From Collybia mongolica (lineage: Eukaryota; Basidiomycota; Agaricomycetes; Agaricales; Clitocybaceae), in the NCBI GenBank assembly GCA_013420905.1, contig JAAXNY010000017.1:682001-746000 (forward strand): a DNA stretch of 64,000 nt, written 5' to 3'. The stretch's first letter is position 1; every line of letters starts with the position of its first letter. Below the pieces are notes generated by a model. It ran no database searches and was not told where the DNA came from. It worked only from the letters and a program-made list of their open reading frames with translations. A program made the position numbers and the translations under genes. Positions 34,587 through 46,380 of this stretch are shown here, one piece after another.

Positions 34587-36042
34587 GTATGTGGGGTTGG
34601 GGCTAATTCCGAGTATTTATTACTTACAATCTATTTACAGCGCGTGCATCAACATACGCCCCCAACACGAAACTCGGACACTACTAACCAGAATCCTACC
34701 GAACCAACTACTGCCATATATCAGATGAACCAGACCTTCTTCGAGGCGCGAGGATGGAGCGTTAGCTACTGCTATGCATACCCGCCCGCAGTCCTCATCA
34801 TTGAAACCCAACTGGTGAGGATTCAAGGGACGCCGGGGTTGATGTTGAGCGCGTGAGATGGAACTCGGGGATTTAAGGACGGGTAGTAAACGCATATTGT
34901 TGCGACGATGGGCTCGTGGAGCTGACAGAAAGGGGCCGTCTCCATGGATCCTGATACGACAAGGAAGTCGCAGCGCAACGCAAGATATCTACGCATGGGT
35001 GTGAGGGGACATGAGCTTCGCTGCTGCCCATCACCACCCCAACTGAAATCCCCAGCTGCGTTTGAAGTCGAGTCTTCTATGGCATGATTCTTCCCAAAGC
35101 GCCGTGAGTTTGTAACAGGGCCCTTGTCGTCGATGGGCTGTTAATGGAGAATTTGCGGTGAGATCTGGCTAGATCTCGTATACGGATTTTTTTAAACACT
35201 GACTTCACAAATTCTCTTAACCTTGCATACTATTCAAAGCAAATTCTTCCGGATATGTCATAATGGCGACTGACGTACTTCTGATATACCTGTGCCAAAA
35301 GCCACAGATGAACTCGGATGTGCGTATATATGCGCGCCTTGAGCGGACCGACACCAGGGAGGCCCCGGGTACCGCGTTACTGAAAGGCGAGAGGTTGTCC
35401 GGCCTGATCCATCGTTTCTCCTTGTGAACGATCGCGTCCAGGCTGAAACGGAGTGAACTTGGAATATTGGGAGGAATATCGATAAACATGATCTTCCAAC
35501 TGCCCATCCTCTTTCAGGTTTTTTCCTCTGACATCAGCCAGCCAACGACCCTAGCGCTGTTACGTGCCCAGGATAGAGCTTGAGGGATACTCGCGGCGGA
35601 GTCCTATGACTGGTCAAACGATATTAGTTTCGGCTCTTAAATCTTGAATATGACCTCAACCTGGCGCCTGCATCTTCGGGCAAGGTGAATTGGCAAACTA
35701 ATTTCATGTGGGATGGGGGGGGGGGGGGGGGGGGGGTTCACCTGCTAATCGCCAGATAACGTTACTGATGTTTATGGCATTCGTTCTAATGCGATTCTGA
35801 TAGCGAAATATCTTTCTCTATACGGCTTAAATTGGATTCACGTCGAAATTCATGCTTCACTGCTACTGCTTCGGTTGGGCTTTCCCATATCTCCAAATAT
35901 ATTCCCCCCACGACCTCCCATCCTCTCTCTTGATGCTATTGGAGAATTCATCCAAGTCTAGTCGCAACTCCCCAACATGCCCAAACCCCGCTTTATTGAA
36001 AGCTCCCCATCCGCCGTCGCTCGAGCTCACCCATGTGAACAC
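34587..36042. repeat. Repeat unit A, copy 2 (1456 bp)
   Basis: Direct repeat of 26067-27521, with scattered substitutions and small indels. One indel adds three bases in the conserved frame (QIFEARG becomes QTFFEARG), preserving reading. The copy includes the last codons of the GNAT gene but stops after CACCCATGTGAACAC, so that gene is truncated here and runs into unrelated sequence. A 22-base G tract is present only in this copy. Confidence 0.85.
35715..35736 (+). repeat. 22-nt poly-G tract
   Basis: An uninterrupted run of 22 G. The same place in copy 1 (about 27,208) has only the short GGGAAGG. It could form a G-quadruplex, or reflect a sequencing or assembly issue. Confidence 0.95.
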
Positions 36043-36071
36043 AACTCGCACGCGCAGCCTAAGACGTTCTA

Positions 36072-36506
36072 CTAAAGTACTGGCGGGAATACCTCCTCCT
36101 CTATCCCCGCCCCAACCAGACTCGCAAAAGTCCAAACTACACACTCACCACGCCTTCTGCGTCCGAAATCATTGATGTGGAAAGTATTCTGTGTGAACAG
36201 ATGCCCAACGAGATGTTTTGTGGAAATCCATGAACCACTTCGGCATACTCGATCATTGCCAAACCTCAAAATTGGGACATCTGCAGTCGTGGACTTGAGA
36301 GCGGGCTGAGGGTCGTTACTGTAACGGATAACGTTTGCCGCACGCCTCCACATCTCAAAGTAGATTCCCCGCCAAATTTCTTCTTCAAACCTCGACATAT
36401 ACCTATAGAGGGTTTCAGGAGCAAGCGTACAACCGAACGTCAGGGGAAGAGTTTTGCAATCAAGGCCATACGACTGTCTCATGGTGAGTTGGATGTTGGG
36501 CCTCAC
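36072..36506 (-). other. Unassigned ORF between repeat copies
   Basis: An open frame of 144 codons with protein-like composition (contains MRQSYGLDCKTLPLTFG and ETLYRYMSRFEEEIWRG). I do not recognise the family and cannot see introns or a full domain. It may be a gene fragment brought together by the repeat insertion, since it abuts the truncated GNAT tail. Confidence 0.35.
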
Positions 36507-36587
36507 CTAGTAATATCAATATATGTCCCCGTCGCACACCGTCTAAACACTCGTCAGCCACCAATGCTTCGAGTTTAAAAAATTTAC

Positions 36588-38050
36588 TATGTGGGGTTGG
36601 GGTTAATCCTAGGTACCTATCACTTACGATTCATATATTTACAGCGTGCGCATCAACATACACTCATAACGCGAAACTCGCACACTATCCAGAATTCCAT
36701 GGAATCACCTACTGCCGTGGGTCGAATGACCCAAGTCCCTGAGGCGCGAGGTTGGAGCGTTGACTGCTGCTATGCATATCCACTCGCAGTCACCCATTAT
36801 TGAAACCCAACTGGCGACGATCCAGGCGGCATTGTGATTGACATTGAGCATGTGCAATGGAGCTTGGGGTTTAGGTTGTGTAGAGAATACACATCACTGC
36901 AACTATGAGCTAACTGGAGGCTGACAGGGAGCGGGCATTTCCATCGATCCAAAAATGGTGGGGTAGTCGCAGCACGACACGTTATCAGCCGCTCCTGGGC
37001 TTCGCATAGCCGAGGAAGGGCTCCACCTTGTTTCTCTGCTCCTTTCCATGTTTCCACGCTGTGGGTCATCTAACGGCCTGTCGGCGTATGTGACTTCCAT
37101 AGATCCTGACGGCCACCACTCCTCCACGTTGATCTCCTTGAAAATCCAACATCCGGCCTCTCAAGCCTCTGAAATGTAATTTGCAGTATAGCTGCATGAG
37201 GATGTGTTGACGATCCATGAGGCAGTCGTGTACTGGAGAACCGGAAAAATATAATGGCCGTGTCGTCATCCGTCCCTCGAAGCAGGCTTTCGATGGTTAC
37301 AATGTAGGCGCATTAAGCCTTGATAGGGACAGCTGGATTGGGGAAAGCTCGGAACTGTCACCCTTTTCAAGACGATGAGCTAGGTGTCGGTCATATGTTC
37401 GGGGCACTGCCATGTTCACCGGGAAAGGTCGCCGAGACGAATACTGGGGGTTTGTCAATGATGGCTTGGGGATCGCAGGATGGGAGCTTGGCAAGGATGT
37501 AGGAGATACAGAAGAGACACGACCTTCGCTGCCTACCACCACTTCCAAGGGAGATCCCCAAATGTGTCTGGAGCCGAGAATTTGAGTAGGAGTCTTCTAT
37601 GATGTTGTTCTGCCCAGAGTGCCCCGAGTTTGTAAGTTCTTAATCATGGAAGGGCTGTTAATGGACAAGCTGTGGTGAGATCTAGTTAATTCTCATATAC
37701 ACGTTCTTTCCAACACTTAACGTCTCGGATTCTCTTAGCTTTACACATTCTTCAAAGCAAATTCTTCCGGATATTTGATTTCAATTCTCAACGACGACAG
37801 ATGTGCTTTCGATCCACCTGTGCCAAAAGTCACAAACAAATTCGGACCTATGTATGCACATGCCCTGAGCAGACCCATACGAGAGAGGTCTTGGGTATCG
37901 CACAACTGAAGAGCGAGAGATTACCTGGCGTGAACTATCGTTTCTCCTTGTGAACTATCGTTTCTCCTTGTGAACGATCGTGTCCAGGCTGGGAACGGTG
38001 TTCAACTGCGTCCTACAACAACATCAAACGGCCAACTTGGAACATTGGAA
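36588..38050. repeat. Repeat unit A, copy 3 (diverged)
   Basis: Starts TATGTGGGGTTGGGGTTAAT and keeps the order of landmarks of copies 1 and 2: EARGWSV-type frame, TCGTTTCTCCTTGTGAACGA, and the GTCTCGGATTCTCTTAGC region. It has many substitutions and an unrelated insertion at about 37,050-37,500. The older copy suggests repeated transposition or duplication over time. The short phrase ACTATCGTTTCTCCTTGTGA is tandemly doubled at about 37,935-37,975. Confidence 0.7.
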
Positions 38051-38420
38051 GGAATACCGAGACCCCATTGCCCTTATAATCCCGTTCGCCCGAATCCCTA
38101 CGATTGGCTGAAGGGGAGTGAGGAGCTGTCGCCAACTTTGAAGAAGTTCACAAGTGACGCTCTAGGGTATCACACAAACCCGCAATCGCGCGAGTAGCTT
38201 GTTTTAATTACTAACGAGCCCTTTATTGTCGTTTCTTGGCGCGTTGGCGTATGTTCAATAGTTTTGACCTCATTGTCACCGATCTTGAGAGAGGTGATTG
38301 TAGTACGCAGATCAGTTTATCCTCAAGTACAGTGTCGATGGACGAAAATACACAGTCCCGGGAATTAATCAGAATGATTACTCTAGATTCAAGGTCAAGG
38401 GCTAGGTAAGGGGGTAGAAC

Positions 38421-39653
38421 TCAGGTCAAGTACTTGGTCAGGCCCAGCAGTCCTTCAGCCAGTGACGCAGGTGGGCCGTCTTCCATGAGTCCCCCTTGCA
38501 CCATTGGTTCCATCCAAAAGGGCCCACTCCAAACCATCCAACCAAGTACCCAGAGCATTCCTGCAACAGAAGACAGAACCGAAACCTGCCGTAGACCTAG
38601 GTATTTGGCAGTGGCTATCACCAGATCTTCAGCAGAAATCCCCACAGCCTGGGCAACAAAAAACCACATCACGCTGATGAATCGCTGGAGGCTGTGGCTC
38701 ATCATCCATTCCCCGACGGCGTGAAAAATAGCCGATAATAGAAACCCTGTGTAGAGTTGGGTGTATGATGATAGAAGTGTGCCAGAAGGAAGATGAAGGA
38801 TTGTTTGGGCCAGGTATTTTCCATGGCTTGAAACAGACTGCCATGAGAAAGTAAGGTTATATACATCATTTGGATTGCAGGACATACCCGTCGGAGTGTT
38901 TGGTGCCATGTTCGTCTGAATATCACGGTGAACAAATGCCTTCAGTGCCTGGATGAGAGAAACATACCCCCAAAAAGTCCGAACGGTAGTCGTGTCAAGC
39001 AAGGGCCCAAACTGGAACGGCCAATCCTGAGGCTCGTAAAGATGTGATGCGACAGCTATGGCCGAGACAAGAGAGTGTTTCATGGCCATAGAATTTGCGA
39101 AGGTGAACCAAAACATGAGCACGTTGATTAATTGACGACCAATCCCATGGTGCCCCATCCTCTCTCCGTCTACCCTAAACGCTGGATTGCGCCGGTTGAC
39201 GAATGTCGCCACGTCGTACATTATGTATTGAGCGACACACCATTTTACTCGGGACGCGACGTACGCCAAACGAGGAGCATCTGATCGACGCAGCCCAGGA
39301 ATCTCGAAGGTCCAGTTAATTCCACGCCAATTTGTGGATATGTCTGCTGCCCAAAGTAAACGTTGTTTAAATGGCAGGACACGAGCTGCAGCAGTTTGTC
39401 CCCGCCGGAAGGCAGTGTGCTGAGGATCTGAGAGTAAAATGAGGGTCGATGCATTGCAGAGGGATATAGATAACGGAAGGCCGGTGAAGTAGTCGTCGAC
39501 GCGATTACCGGTTGTAGTATGGAGGATGATATGGACGTATATTGCGGCCATTAATAGAAAGAGAAAACGTCTGATGGGTGAAGAATTGACAAGCATGCTT
39601 ATCAATTGTAAGGCAATAAACGTGACAGCATATGGGTATGTCGAAGGGATCAT
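38421..39653 (-). CDS. Wax-synthase-like membrane O-acyltransferase (MBOAT-like)
   Basis: Membrane acyltransferase of the type often found in basidiomycete and ascomycete terpenoid clusters, where it esterifies a hydroxyl group. It has seven or more hydrophobic segments; the likely catalytic His is in AIFHAVGEW. Three exons: 39653-38968, 38915-38888 and 38837-38421, about 376 residues. The 28-nt middle exon encodes RTWHQTLRR, completing the family signature FWG-RxWHQ. The two introns (52 and 50 nt, both GTATGT...CAG) together are 102 nt and contain no stop, so the whole interval also reads as one open frame; that reading loses the WHQ motif and is wrong. Intact. Relatives in decay lie at 48.2 and 61.0-61.6 kb. 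Confidence 0.85.
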   Translation of the reverse strand: MIPSTYPYAVTFIALQLISMLVNSSPIRRFLFLLMAAIYVHIILHTTTGNRVDDYFTGLPLSISLCNASTLILLSDPQHTAFRRGQTAAARVLPFKQRLLWAADISTNWRGINWTFEIPGLRRSDAPRLAYVASRVKWCVAQYIMYDVATFVNRRNPAFRVDGERMGHHGIGRQLINVLMFWFTFANSMAMKHSLVSAIAVASHLYEPQDWPFQFGPLLDTTTVRTFWGYVSLIQALKAFVHRDIQTNMAPNTPTGMSCNPNDVYNLTFSWQSVSSHGKYLAQTILHLPSGTLLSSYTQLYTGFLLSAIFHAVGEWMMSHSLQRFISVMWFFVAQAVGISAEDLVIATAKYLGLRQVSVLSSVAGMLWVLGWMVWSGPFWMEPMVQGGLMEDGPPASLAEGLLGLTKYLT

Positions 39654-41127
39654 GAAGATTGATTATGAGGCTCGAACGTGTGTGGGGGGTGGCTTGTGGA
39701 TGGTGCAGACAGGTAACGAAAGCCTGCGAAGTCTTGGTTTCGGAGGATACTGGAGCACTGGCGCCTGAGAACGCCTGAACTGAAGAAGCAGTCACCCTGG
39801 GATATATTTGTGCCCAAACGCGGCACGGGCGTCGGTATTTATAGCATTAAGTTTCTTCAGTAACGCTGTATGATTGAAGTTTGCTCACCACATGGCCACT
39901 TAAATGATTTAACGACTTTGAAGAGAATAGCCGTAAAGCCCTTTTAATCCAGAATCCTCCGTCAGAATGGAGTACTTCTAGCAGAGTGAAGTTGGCAGGA
40001 AAACAACAAAATTTCTACTTAACAGGTCACATGATGTGACGGAGATGCCATTTGTGTTCGTCTGGACATGGTTAGTCAATTTCATTTTCCATTTTCATAT
40101 ATCAGATAAGGTCAATTGATCGTGCTCATTAATATTGTAAGTGACGACAAGCTTGCTCTAATTTGCCTCTTTTTCGGTATGTAACCTTTTTTGACCAATA
40201 TAAGAATACATGCACTGATAGCATGAGGTTGGAAGAGAAAAAAAAATTTACTTGAAGAAAATGTAGGGAAAAAGCCCAGTTCTCCTTGGGGAAAGGTCTT
40301 TTTGGGGGAAGAAACAGGGTGCCAGACAGGAAGACATGGTCCCCGAGGGATGGGCCCAATATTTGCGGTCACCTAACCACTACACATACATCACTGCGGC
40401 TGCTAGGCGCCAGGCACAGCTGTATCATCACATACAAAATCATTCCATCAACTGATTGAAAAGCTCATTTACTTGTGTACAAGCCGAGATCTCCGGGGTT
40501 ATGAGTACCTGATACGTGGTGATACCGGAAATGCTTAGCAGTATGAGGCAGTATGTAGGAGATTGGTACGTTACAGCAGTTACTAAAATCTCGGATTAGA
40601 TCTGGAAAGTAACCTATCAAGATATGGTCCCAGCGCCAACGCGTGAGAGGGATGTACAGCTTCCTGTGAACATGTATTCCGTTTGAAGGTGTATTCGTAC
40701 AAATGGTGGCATGAGCTTCTGTCAAGTTACCACAACATCATGTTCTTCGAAATTGGCTGTCAGGTACACACGGTAACGCTCCGAGTCACCGGAGTTACCG
40801 GTTTACCGGTGACGTCGAGGCGATGGATCGACGATCTCCGGTTTTCATAAATTTCACCAGTGCGGCTATAACTCGCAATTGGTGCTTGTCAATGTCAATG
40901 GCTTCTTCAAAAAAAGTTCAGCGTGTCGTTAACGTGTACAGTTATTTCTGTTACACTCAAATATTCTGGTCTGCTCTCTCATCCGTTCAATTGAATCCGA
41001 TTGTTTTTGGTGGAGTTCCTGGGAACATCCTACAAGTTCACGATATTACACAGTTATCGGTCTACCCTTTTACTCTCACGTCACAGACAAAACTACAGCA
41101 CAGCAAGTCTTGTGATTAAACGAAAAT
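39654..41127. other. Intergenic, no gene recognised
   Basis: Upstream of the acyltransferase. AT-rich, with a palindrome-like GGAGTTACCGGTTTACCGGTG near 40,790-40,812. Short frames have no motif. Confidence 0.45.
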
Positions 41128-41507
41128 GGACATCGAAGCTCATCGGAGGATTTTGCAGATACTCAACTCAGATTTAGAGACGCGCCACTGCGTATCTTGG
41201 GGTTCGCCATGGATCCGTCGGGTTCCATGCATTTTTCAAAAGATACAGGCGAGATGAACTCGAGTTAGAAACTCTCCGAGATACCCGCATCAGGTATTTC
41301 CAATTCAATAACCCCCTAACGATGGGGCCCCCTCTTCCCAGGGAAACCCCGATGAACTCGACAGGAAGGGGCCAAAGCAAATTAGTAGATAGGGTCGACC
41401 GGCAGAGTTATAGTGATATCATATGTATAATTCCTAATTCAGTTCCTTTTCACTCAATGCGTTGCGCATCAGTACCAGAATCACCATTAACAAACGGGCA
41501 TTATTAG
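41128..41507 (+). pseudogene. 3' relic of a TRI5-like terpene synthase
   Basis: Fragments on the plus strand match the C-terminal third of the synthase at 62.2-63.5 kb: EAHRRILQILNSDLETR against EAHQRILRILTSDTEAR, then GFHAFFKRYRRDELELE against GFHTSFKRYKLDELELQ. Next comes GRGQSKLVDRVDRQS against GRSKMVERGDRQS, and a degraded hydrophobic tail. Frameshifts lie between the blocks. Nothing upstream corresponds to the catalytic half. The relic is next to the intact acyltransferase, which has the opposite strand. Confidence 0.72.
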
Positions 41508-42052
41508 TATTACCTACCTAGGTTACTGTCTCGTATGTTACCGCACTCTGGTATCTCCATTTCCCTTGTTTATGTTGATACGAGGTATATTGATCGCGTT
41601 AAATTTTGGTTGGTGAACCATTGCTGCGCATGGCAATACTAGAGTATGGGTGGACTCATGGGCCGCCACATTTAAGTTCTTTACCACTTAACGCGCGTTG
41701 GATCTACTCTAGGACATGTGATCACGTAGATATACGCTTCCATACGGCCTGTCTAGGACCACATCACGACTATACGACGTATTCCCCACGCCATCCCTCA
41801 TTGAACAGGCAATATGCTCTGAGGTCATCCGAGACTAGTCCAGCGTCAGTGTCATTATCCTCCCTGCCATTGTTTCAGTGCATTACAACATATATAGCCC
41901 CCACTCTCCTTGTGATATCAGTACAGGGTATATAAGCAGTCAAGAGATGCATTCTACAGCTGCGAGCGTTGAATGGGAGACATTCGAATCAAACTTCGAA
42001 TCTATGCACTTGCCACTTGTACTGGATATAGATGAGTAAGTTGCGCATTGTC
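41508..42052. other. Intergenic, no gene recognised
   Basis: Lies between the synthase relic and the 3' end of the AIF-like gene; a TATATAAG occurs near 41,930. Confidence 0.4.
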
Positions 42053-43452
42053 TCAGTATCCTTGCTCGCCCTTGAACGTGGGTAACAAAAGGGTCTTGGA
42101 CTTTGCCCATCGTGAAAACCAATTGCCAAGCAGGATCCCCCATAACACATCAAAATAACTCAACCCACCACCCTGTCCCCAATACCAGTTAGACTTCCAA
42201 TGTTTAACATTCTGAAAGGTACGGAAACACATGCCTTGCCATTTGTAATGACGATCATTTCTGTACTTCCTTTGTATGGCTTAAGGGGGCGTTGCTGCAA
42301 AATCGCGAGCACATTGGCAGCAGCGATCTCGCCATGTGTTCGAGCTTTGGGAAATTGCTTTTGTTCCTTCCAGTCGATTACGTCCCCAGCCGCAAATATA
42401 TTGTCGTAGTCCGCGAGCTGGAGTGTGGGCCGAACGCGGATAAGACCGGTCGAGTTGAGGGATGCTGCTCCAATGGAAGATGCTACGAACTCTGTGTTCG
42501 GCCGCGTCCCACGGGTTTGGACCTGCCGTGGACATACCGTTAAACACGGTTCAGTCAAATATTAGGGACATACGACGAGGTCGGCATTTTTTAATTTCCT
42601 TCCGGAACGAGTGCTGATTCCTTGGATGGTCTTAGTCTCTGCAAGATCAATGTATTCTCCGAGAAGAATCTCTACCCCACGGGCACGTAAACCTTCCTCA
42701 GCTGCCAGGCGTACTTTATCAGGATAGGCCGCATTGAGGAGAAGTCTATCGCCGTGAACGATAGTTACTTTCTTGCCCTGGACATAAACTTTCGACAACG
42801 GGCTCAAATTATGGGAAAGCATTGGATTGACATACGGGCCAAATATCTTTTATCTCGCCGGCAAGCTCTGGACTCTGGTCAATACCAGTAAACGAATGGG
42901 GGGATGTAGATTGTGTACAGACCGTAACCGACGGCGCCTCCTCTGATAAGAACGATGTCTTTTGCGTTGGAAAACTGTCTCTGGAGCTCGTTAATGTGAG
43001 TTTTCACACCACTTTCTGTCCGAGGGAAATTAGGCGGGCCGGACCAAGTGGCACCTTGAGCTAATATGAGGAAAGCATACCTGGGTAGGATGCGTCGCTT
43101 AGTCACGAACTCAAGAGATGCAATAAGACAATTCTTACTCGATTATCTCCCCAGATTCCAACGTGACCTTCCCGCTATCTTCTGTAGCCTCGAACGACTT
43201 CACCGTTCCATGAACGAATTTACCGGGTTTCCCATCGACAAAAATCTTGTCATATGGGAGCATCACCTGTTCTTGGTAGCCGGCTTCATGAGATACGGTC
43301 AGGCGAAGGCTTGCGAGAGGCCAAATCCGGTAGGGCAAGGGGTTGATGAGGATGGTCTGGTACTGGGAAGCGTCGAGGGATTGTATCAGGGCTTTCGCGG
43401 CTGCTACACCAGCAGCTCCACCACCGACGATGACAACATTCTGTTTGGCCAT
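42053..43452 (-). CDS. AIF/AMID-like FAD-dependent oxidoreductase
   Basis: NAD(P)H-dependent FAD enzyme related to apoptosis-inducing factor homologues and type II NADH dehydrogenases, probably reducing quinones. About seven exons. N-terminal FAD-binding Rossmann motif NVVIVGGGAAGVAAAKAL, then SHEAGYQEQVMLPYDKIF. The second nucleotide-binding motif is IVLIRGGAVG near 42,930. A strand-rich segment KKVTIVHGDRLLLNAAYP follows. The second FAD contact DNIFAAGDVIDW lies near 42,390. The tail matches the family's terminal helix and basic end (VLWGILLGNWFSRWAKSK), stop at 42053-42055. The third Gly of the NAD motif is followed by an intron, so the exact residue is uncertain. The gene is head-to-head with the FAD monooxygenase, 823 bp apart. 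Confidence 0.85.
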
Positions 43453-44275
43453 GATGGTTTTTGGGGGTGAGATAGATCAGAGTGGTGAGCCATGGTAAAA
43501 TAGCAGCCCATGAGCTATATTGCCATTCTTTTCGGTCCTCGGACTCCATTGTCAAAAATAGATTTGAGATTCTCACAATACTAGGCTAAGAGGGGATATC
43601 AATTAACGGTGGATTACATAGGCGCTGACCATGTTCCAGATTAACCACTCGATTGAAACCTATTTTTTGGAAATAACCAACGGATAATCTACTTTGAATG
43701 CCCCTAATTTAAAATCTGATCAACTACACTTCATTGTGCGGTAGATCAGGCGGACTTTGAAACCACTTTTCTTTGCTGCCTTTTTGGTCTTGTCGGCCTG
43801 AGCCAGGATGAGCCGAGCTTCCATGATAGAAGTAGGGGATGGTTGGTCAGTGTTTTTTTTGTGGCCGTTTCACTAAGGGCTCTAACTTTTGAGGTGTTTC
43901 ACGCAGTCTTGAGATACGGTGGCCTCAAAGGTTTTCAGAGTCCGCCAAGATGCCGTAGCGTGCCGTCACTAATCAGTGATTAATCCAGAACTTAATCTAC
44001 CATTAATCAGCTACTGTGATTTCTCCAGGTTGGCTGTGTTGCTTCCAATCTATAAACAGGCCTCCTATTCTCATACATCAATGGTCCAGATACAGGACAG
44101 TAACTCGTCACGACGTCCTTGATGCAATATGCCGTATTGAAAGGCGCTCGGCTCAACATGATCGATTTGTCGGCATAGCGCTTCTGACTTGGAACCATGA
44201 GAGGTGTGGGCGAAAGGCCTTAAAAATGTTACTGCGGCCCTTTTACTTGATCTCATCCTAAACAGTGACCTATCC
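43453..44275. promoter_or_regulatory. Divergent promoter region of AIF-like and FAD monooxygenase genes
   Basis: No gene inside. It supplies upstream sequence for both genes; no specific operator was recognised. The short frame at 44007-44198 is judged incidental. Confidence 0.35.
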
Positions 44276-46380
44276 ATGTCTTCAAATCCTGCAGTTTTGA
44301 TCGTGAGTCTTGTGCCAGGCATAAAGCGATGAATGCTGGAGAATAATTTTGTTTCAAGGCTGGCGCTGGGCCTTCTGGTCTGGTGGCTGCACTGTCGCTT
44401 CTTCGGAATGGGATCCCAATACGAATCATCGATAAAACTTTGAAACATCACGGTGGCACACGGGGTGCTGGCATCATGGTATGCGATCGATCAGCCTAAG
44501 CTTGTACTCAGTCGCTAACGAGTAATAAGCCGAGGACGCTGGAGGTCTTTCATCAACTTGGTGTTATCGATCAGGTTCGTGCCGCCCGCGGTCTGGATGC
44601 ACCCCCTATGCGTTTCTACAAACTCCCCGGAGGTGTAGAGGTTTTACGACAGCTCCCTCCAATGCTTGAGAAACTCGACCCATCACCATCCATCCCATAT
44701 GTAAGCGTATCCCGTCCAATAATAGGATTAATAAAGTCCTCAAACCCTATAAGAATTACATGTGGTTCGTTCCTCAAAACGACGTTGAGCGCATTCTACG
44801 TACCGAAATAGAAAAACTTGGAGTTGTTGTCGAACTTGGGAAGGAGCTGATTGACATTCAACAATCTGACAGCAGCGTTGCAGCAACAGTGCTCGATCAC
44901 AGTACTGGGGAGAAAGAAGTTGTGAACGCAAAGTATTTGATAGGGTCCGACGGTGCCAAAGGTATCCTCGTCAAATTATTGGGGAGATGTTGACGCTAAC
45001 CACTCTCCTCAGGCGCAACTAGACGCATTCTTGACCTTGCATTCCTAGGTAAAACCATGGACTCCGACGGCATGATCGTCTCCAATATTATTGTCGATGG
45101 TCTCAGCACGGAGGTAATCCAGAACACTCATACTTGTACTCCCCTATCTCAGTTTTTCTCCTAGGTATGGCACATTTGGAAAGATCCAGAAACCTACACG
45201 TACTTTTGCACCCCGACCTTTTCGAAGCCACTCTGACGTCCCTTTTAGGATTGCAGCTCGTCCTTACGACCAGGCAGAGAGGAGGTTTGTTCTTGTGATT
45301 ACGGGCCCCCATACTGACCTCGTGAAAAACGTAACCGAAGATGGCCTTCGGGAAATGTTCACGCGACTCACGGGGCGTACCGACGTCACCTTTCAGAAGT
45401 TCGAGTGGTTATCATACTTCCAGTAAGCCTGTCACTGATGTAGAAGGTTTGTGGGGATATTCAAAGCTTCGCGAAGGCCAAACATGAGAGTCGTTGATTC
45501 TTTTGTTCATGGACGCGTATTTTTGGCTGGAGGTCTTTACTTTTCCATCTCCTTTGCCGCTACTCGCAACTAATCCGTTGTTTCCAGACGCTGCCCATGT
45601 ACATTCTCCGCATGGCGGCCAAGGATTGAATTCAAGCGTGCAAGACTCGGTATGCGCTTCCTTAGCCCTCACGTCATTAATTACTTACCCATCTCATAGT
45701 TTAACCTTGCATGGAAGCTCGCTCTCGTGTGCAAAGGCTTTGCCTCAGCCTCCCTCCTTCAGACATACAACGAGGAACGACTCCCCGTCATAGGCGACAT
45801 GCTCAAGCAAGTCATTGGGCTCTACAATCGAGGGAAAGAGAACTCTTCTCGAACGGAAATGACACGTGGGAAAGAGTTGATGATGCTTGGTATCAACTAT
45901 CGCTGGAGCTCTATCATTGTTGACGAAAACCGCGAACCCGGGGCCATCAGTCTGGAAGACCTCAAGGAGCGTTCATATCTTGGTTGGGGAGACCAGCTCA
46001 GTGCAGGTGATAGGGCACCTGATGCTCCTGGCCTCGTCGACAAGCATGGTCATGAGATAACGCTCTTTAACCAATTTAATCCTGCAAAGCACACCATTCT
46101 TCTATTTTCTACGAAGAATGCCGTAGCGCTACGCGAGGCAGTCGCCAGGTGGACCTCCCCAATTACTTGCCAAACTGTGTTTATATTGGCACAAGATCAA
46201 GACGCGGACCTAGTCTCGAGTGAATTTGTCGTCGTTGACAGGGATGGCCATGCAGGACGGTCGTATCCGCAAAACTCGAATGACGAGACGCTGTTCATAA
46301 TTCGGCCAGACGGATTTGTTGGTGGAGTGATGAAATCCATCGCGGGGTTGGAACATTACTTCTCTTCTATTTTACGCTGA
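44276..46380 (+). CDS. Phenol-hydroxylase-type FAD monooxygenase
   Basis: Class A flavoprotein hydroxylase (PheA/TfdB family) that adds oxygen to aromatic or terpenoid rings using NADPH. Multi-exon: the first exon MSSNPAVLI joins after a GTGAGT...TTTCAAG intron to AGAGPSGLVAALSLLRNG, giving the GxGxxG FAD motif. The downstream markers are RTLEVFHQLGVIDQ, the substrate-side WFVPQNDVERIL, the DG motif IGSDGAKG near 44,945, and the second FAD motif FVHGRVFLAG-DAAHVHSPHG split by an intron near 45,530. The thioredoxin-like C-terminal domain of this family is present from about 46,000 (GDRAPDAPGL) to ILR at the stop. All motifs are intact. It is divergent from the AIF-like gene. Confidence 0.87.

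Noticed and set aside
38702..38935. An alternative frame of the acyltransferase contains RTWHQTLRR and could seem a separate gene or frameshift
   Set aside because: It is explained by two ordinary introns; the remaining gene is continuous and complete.
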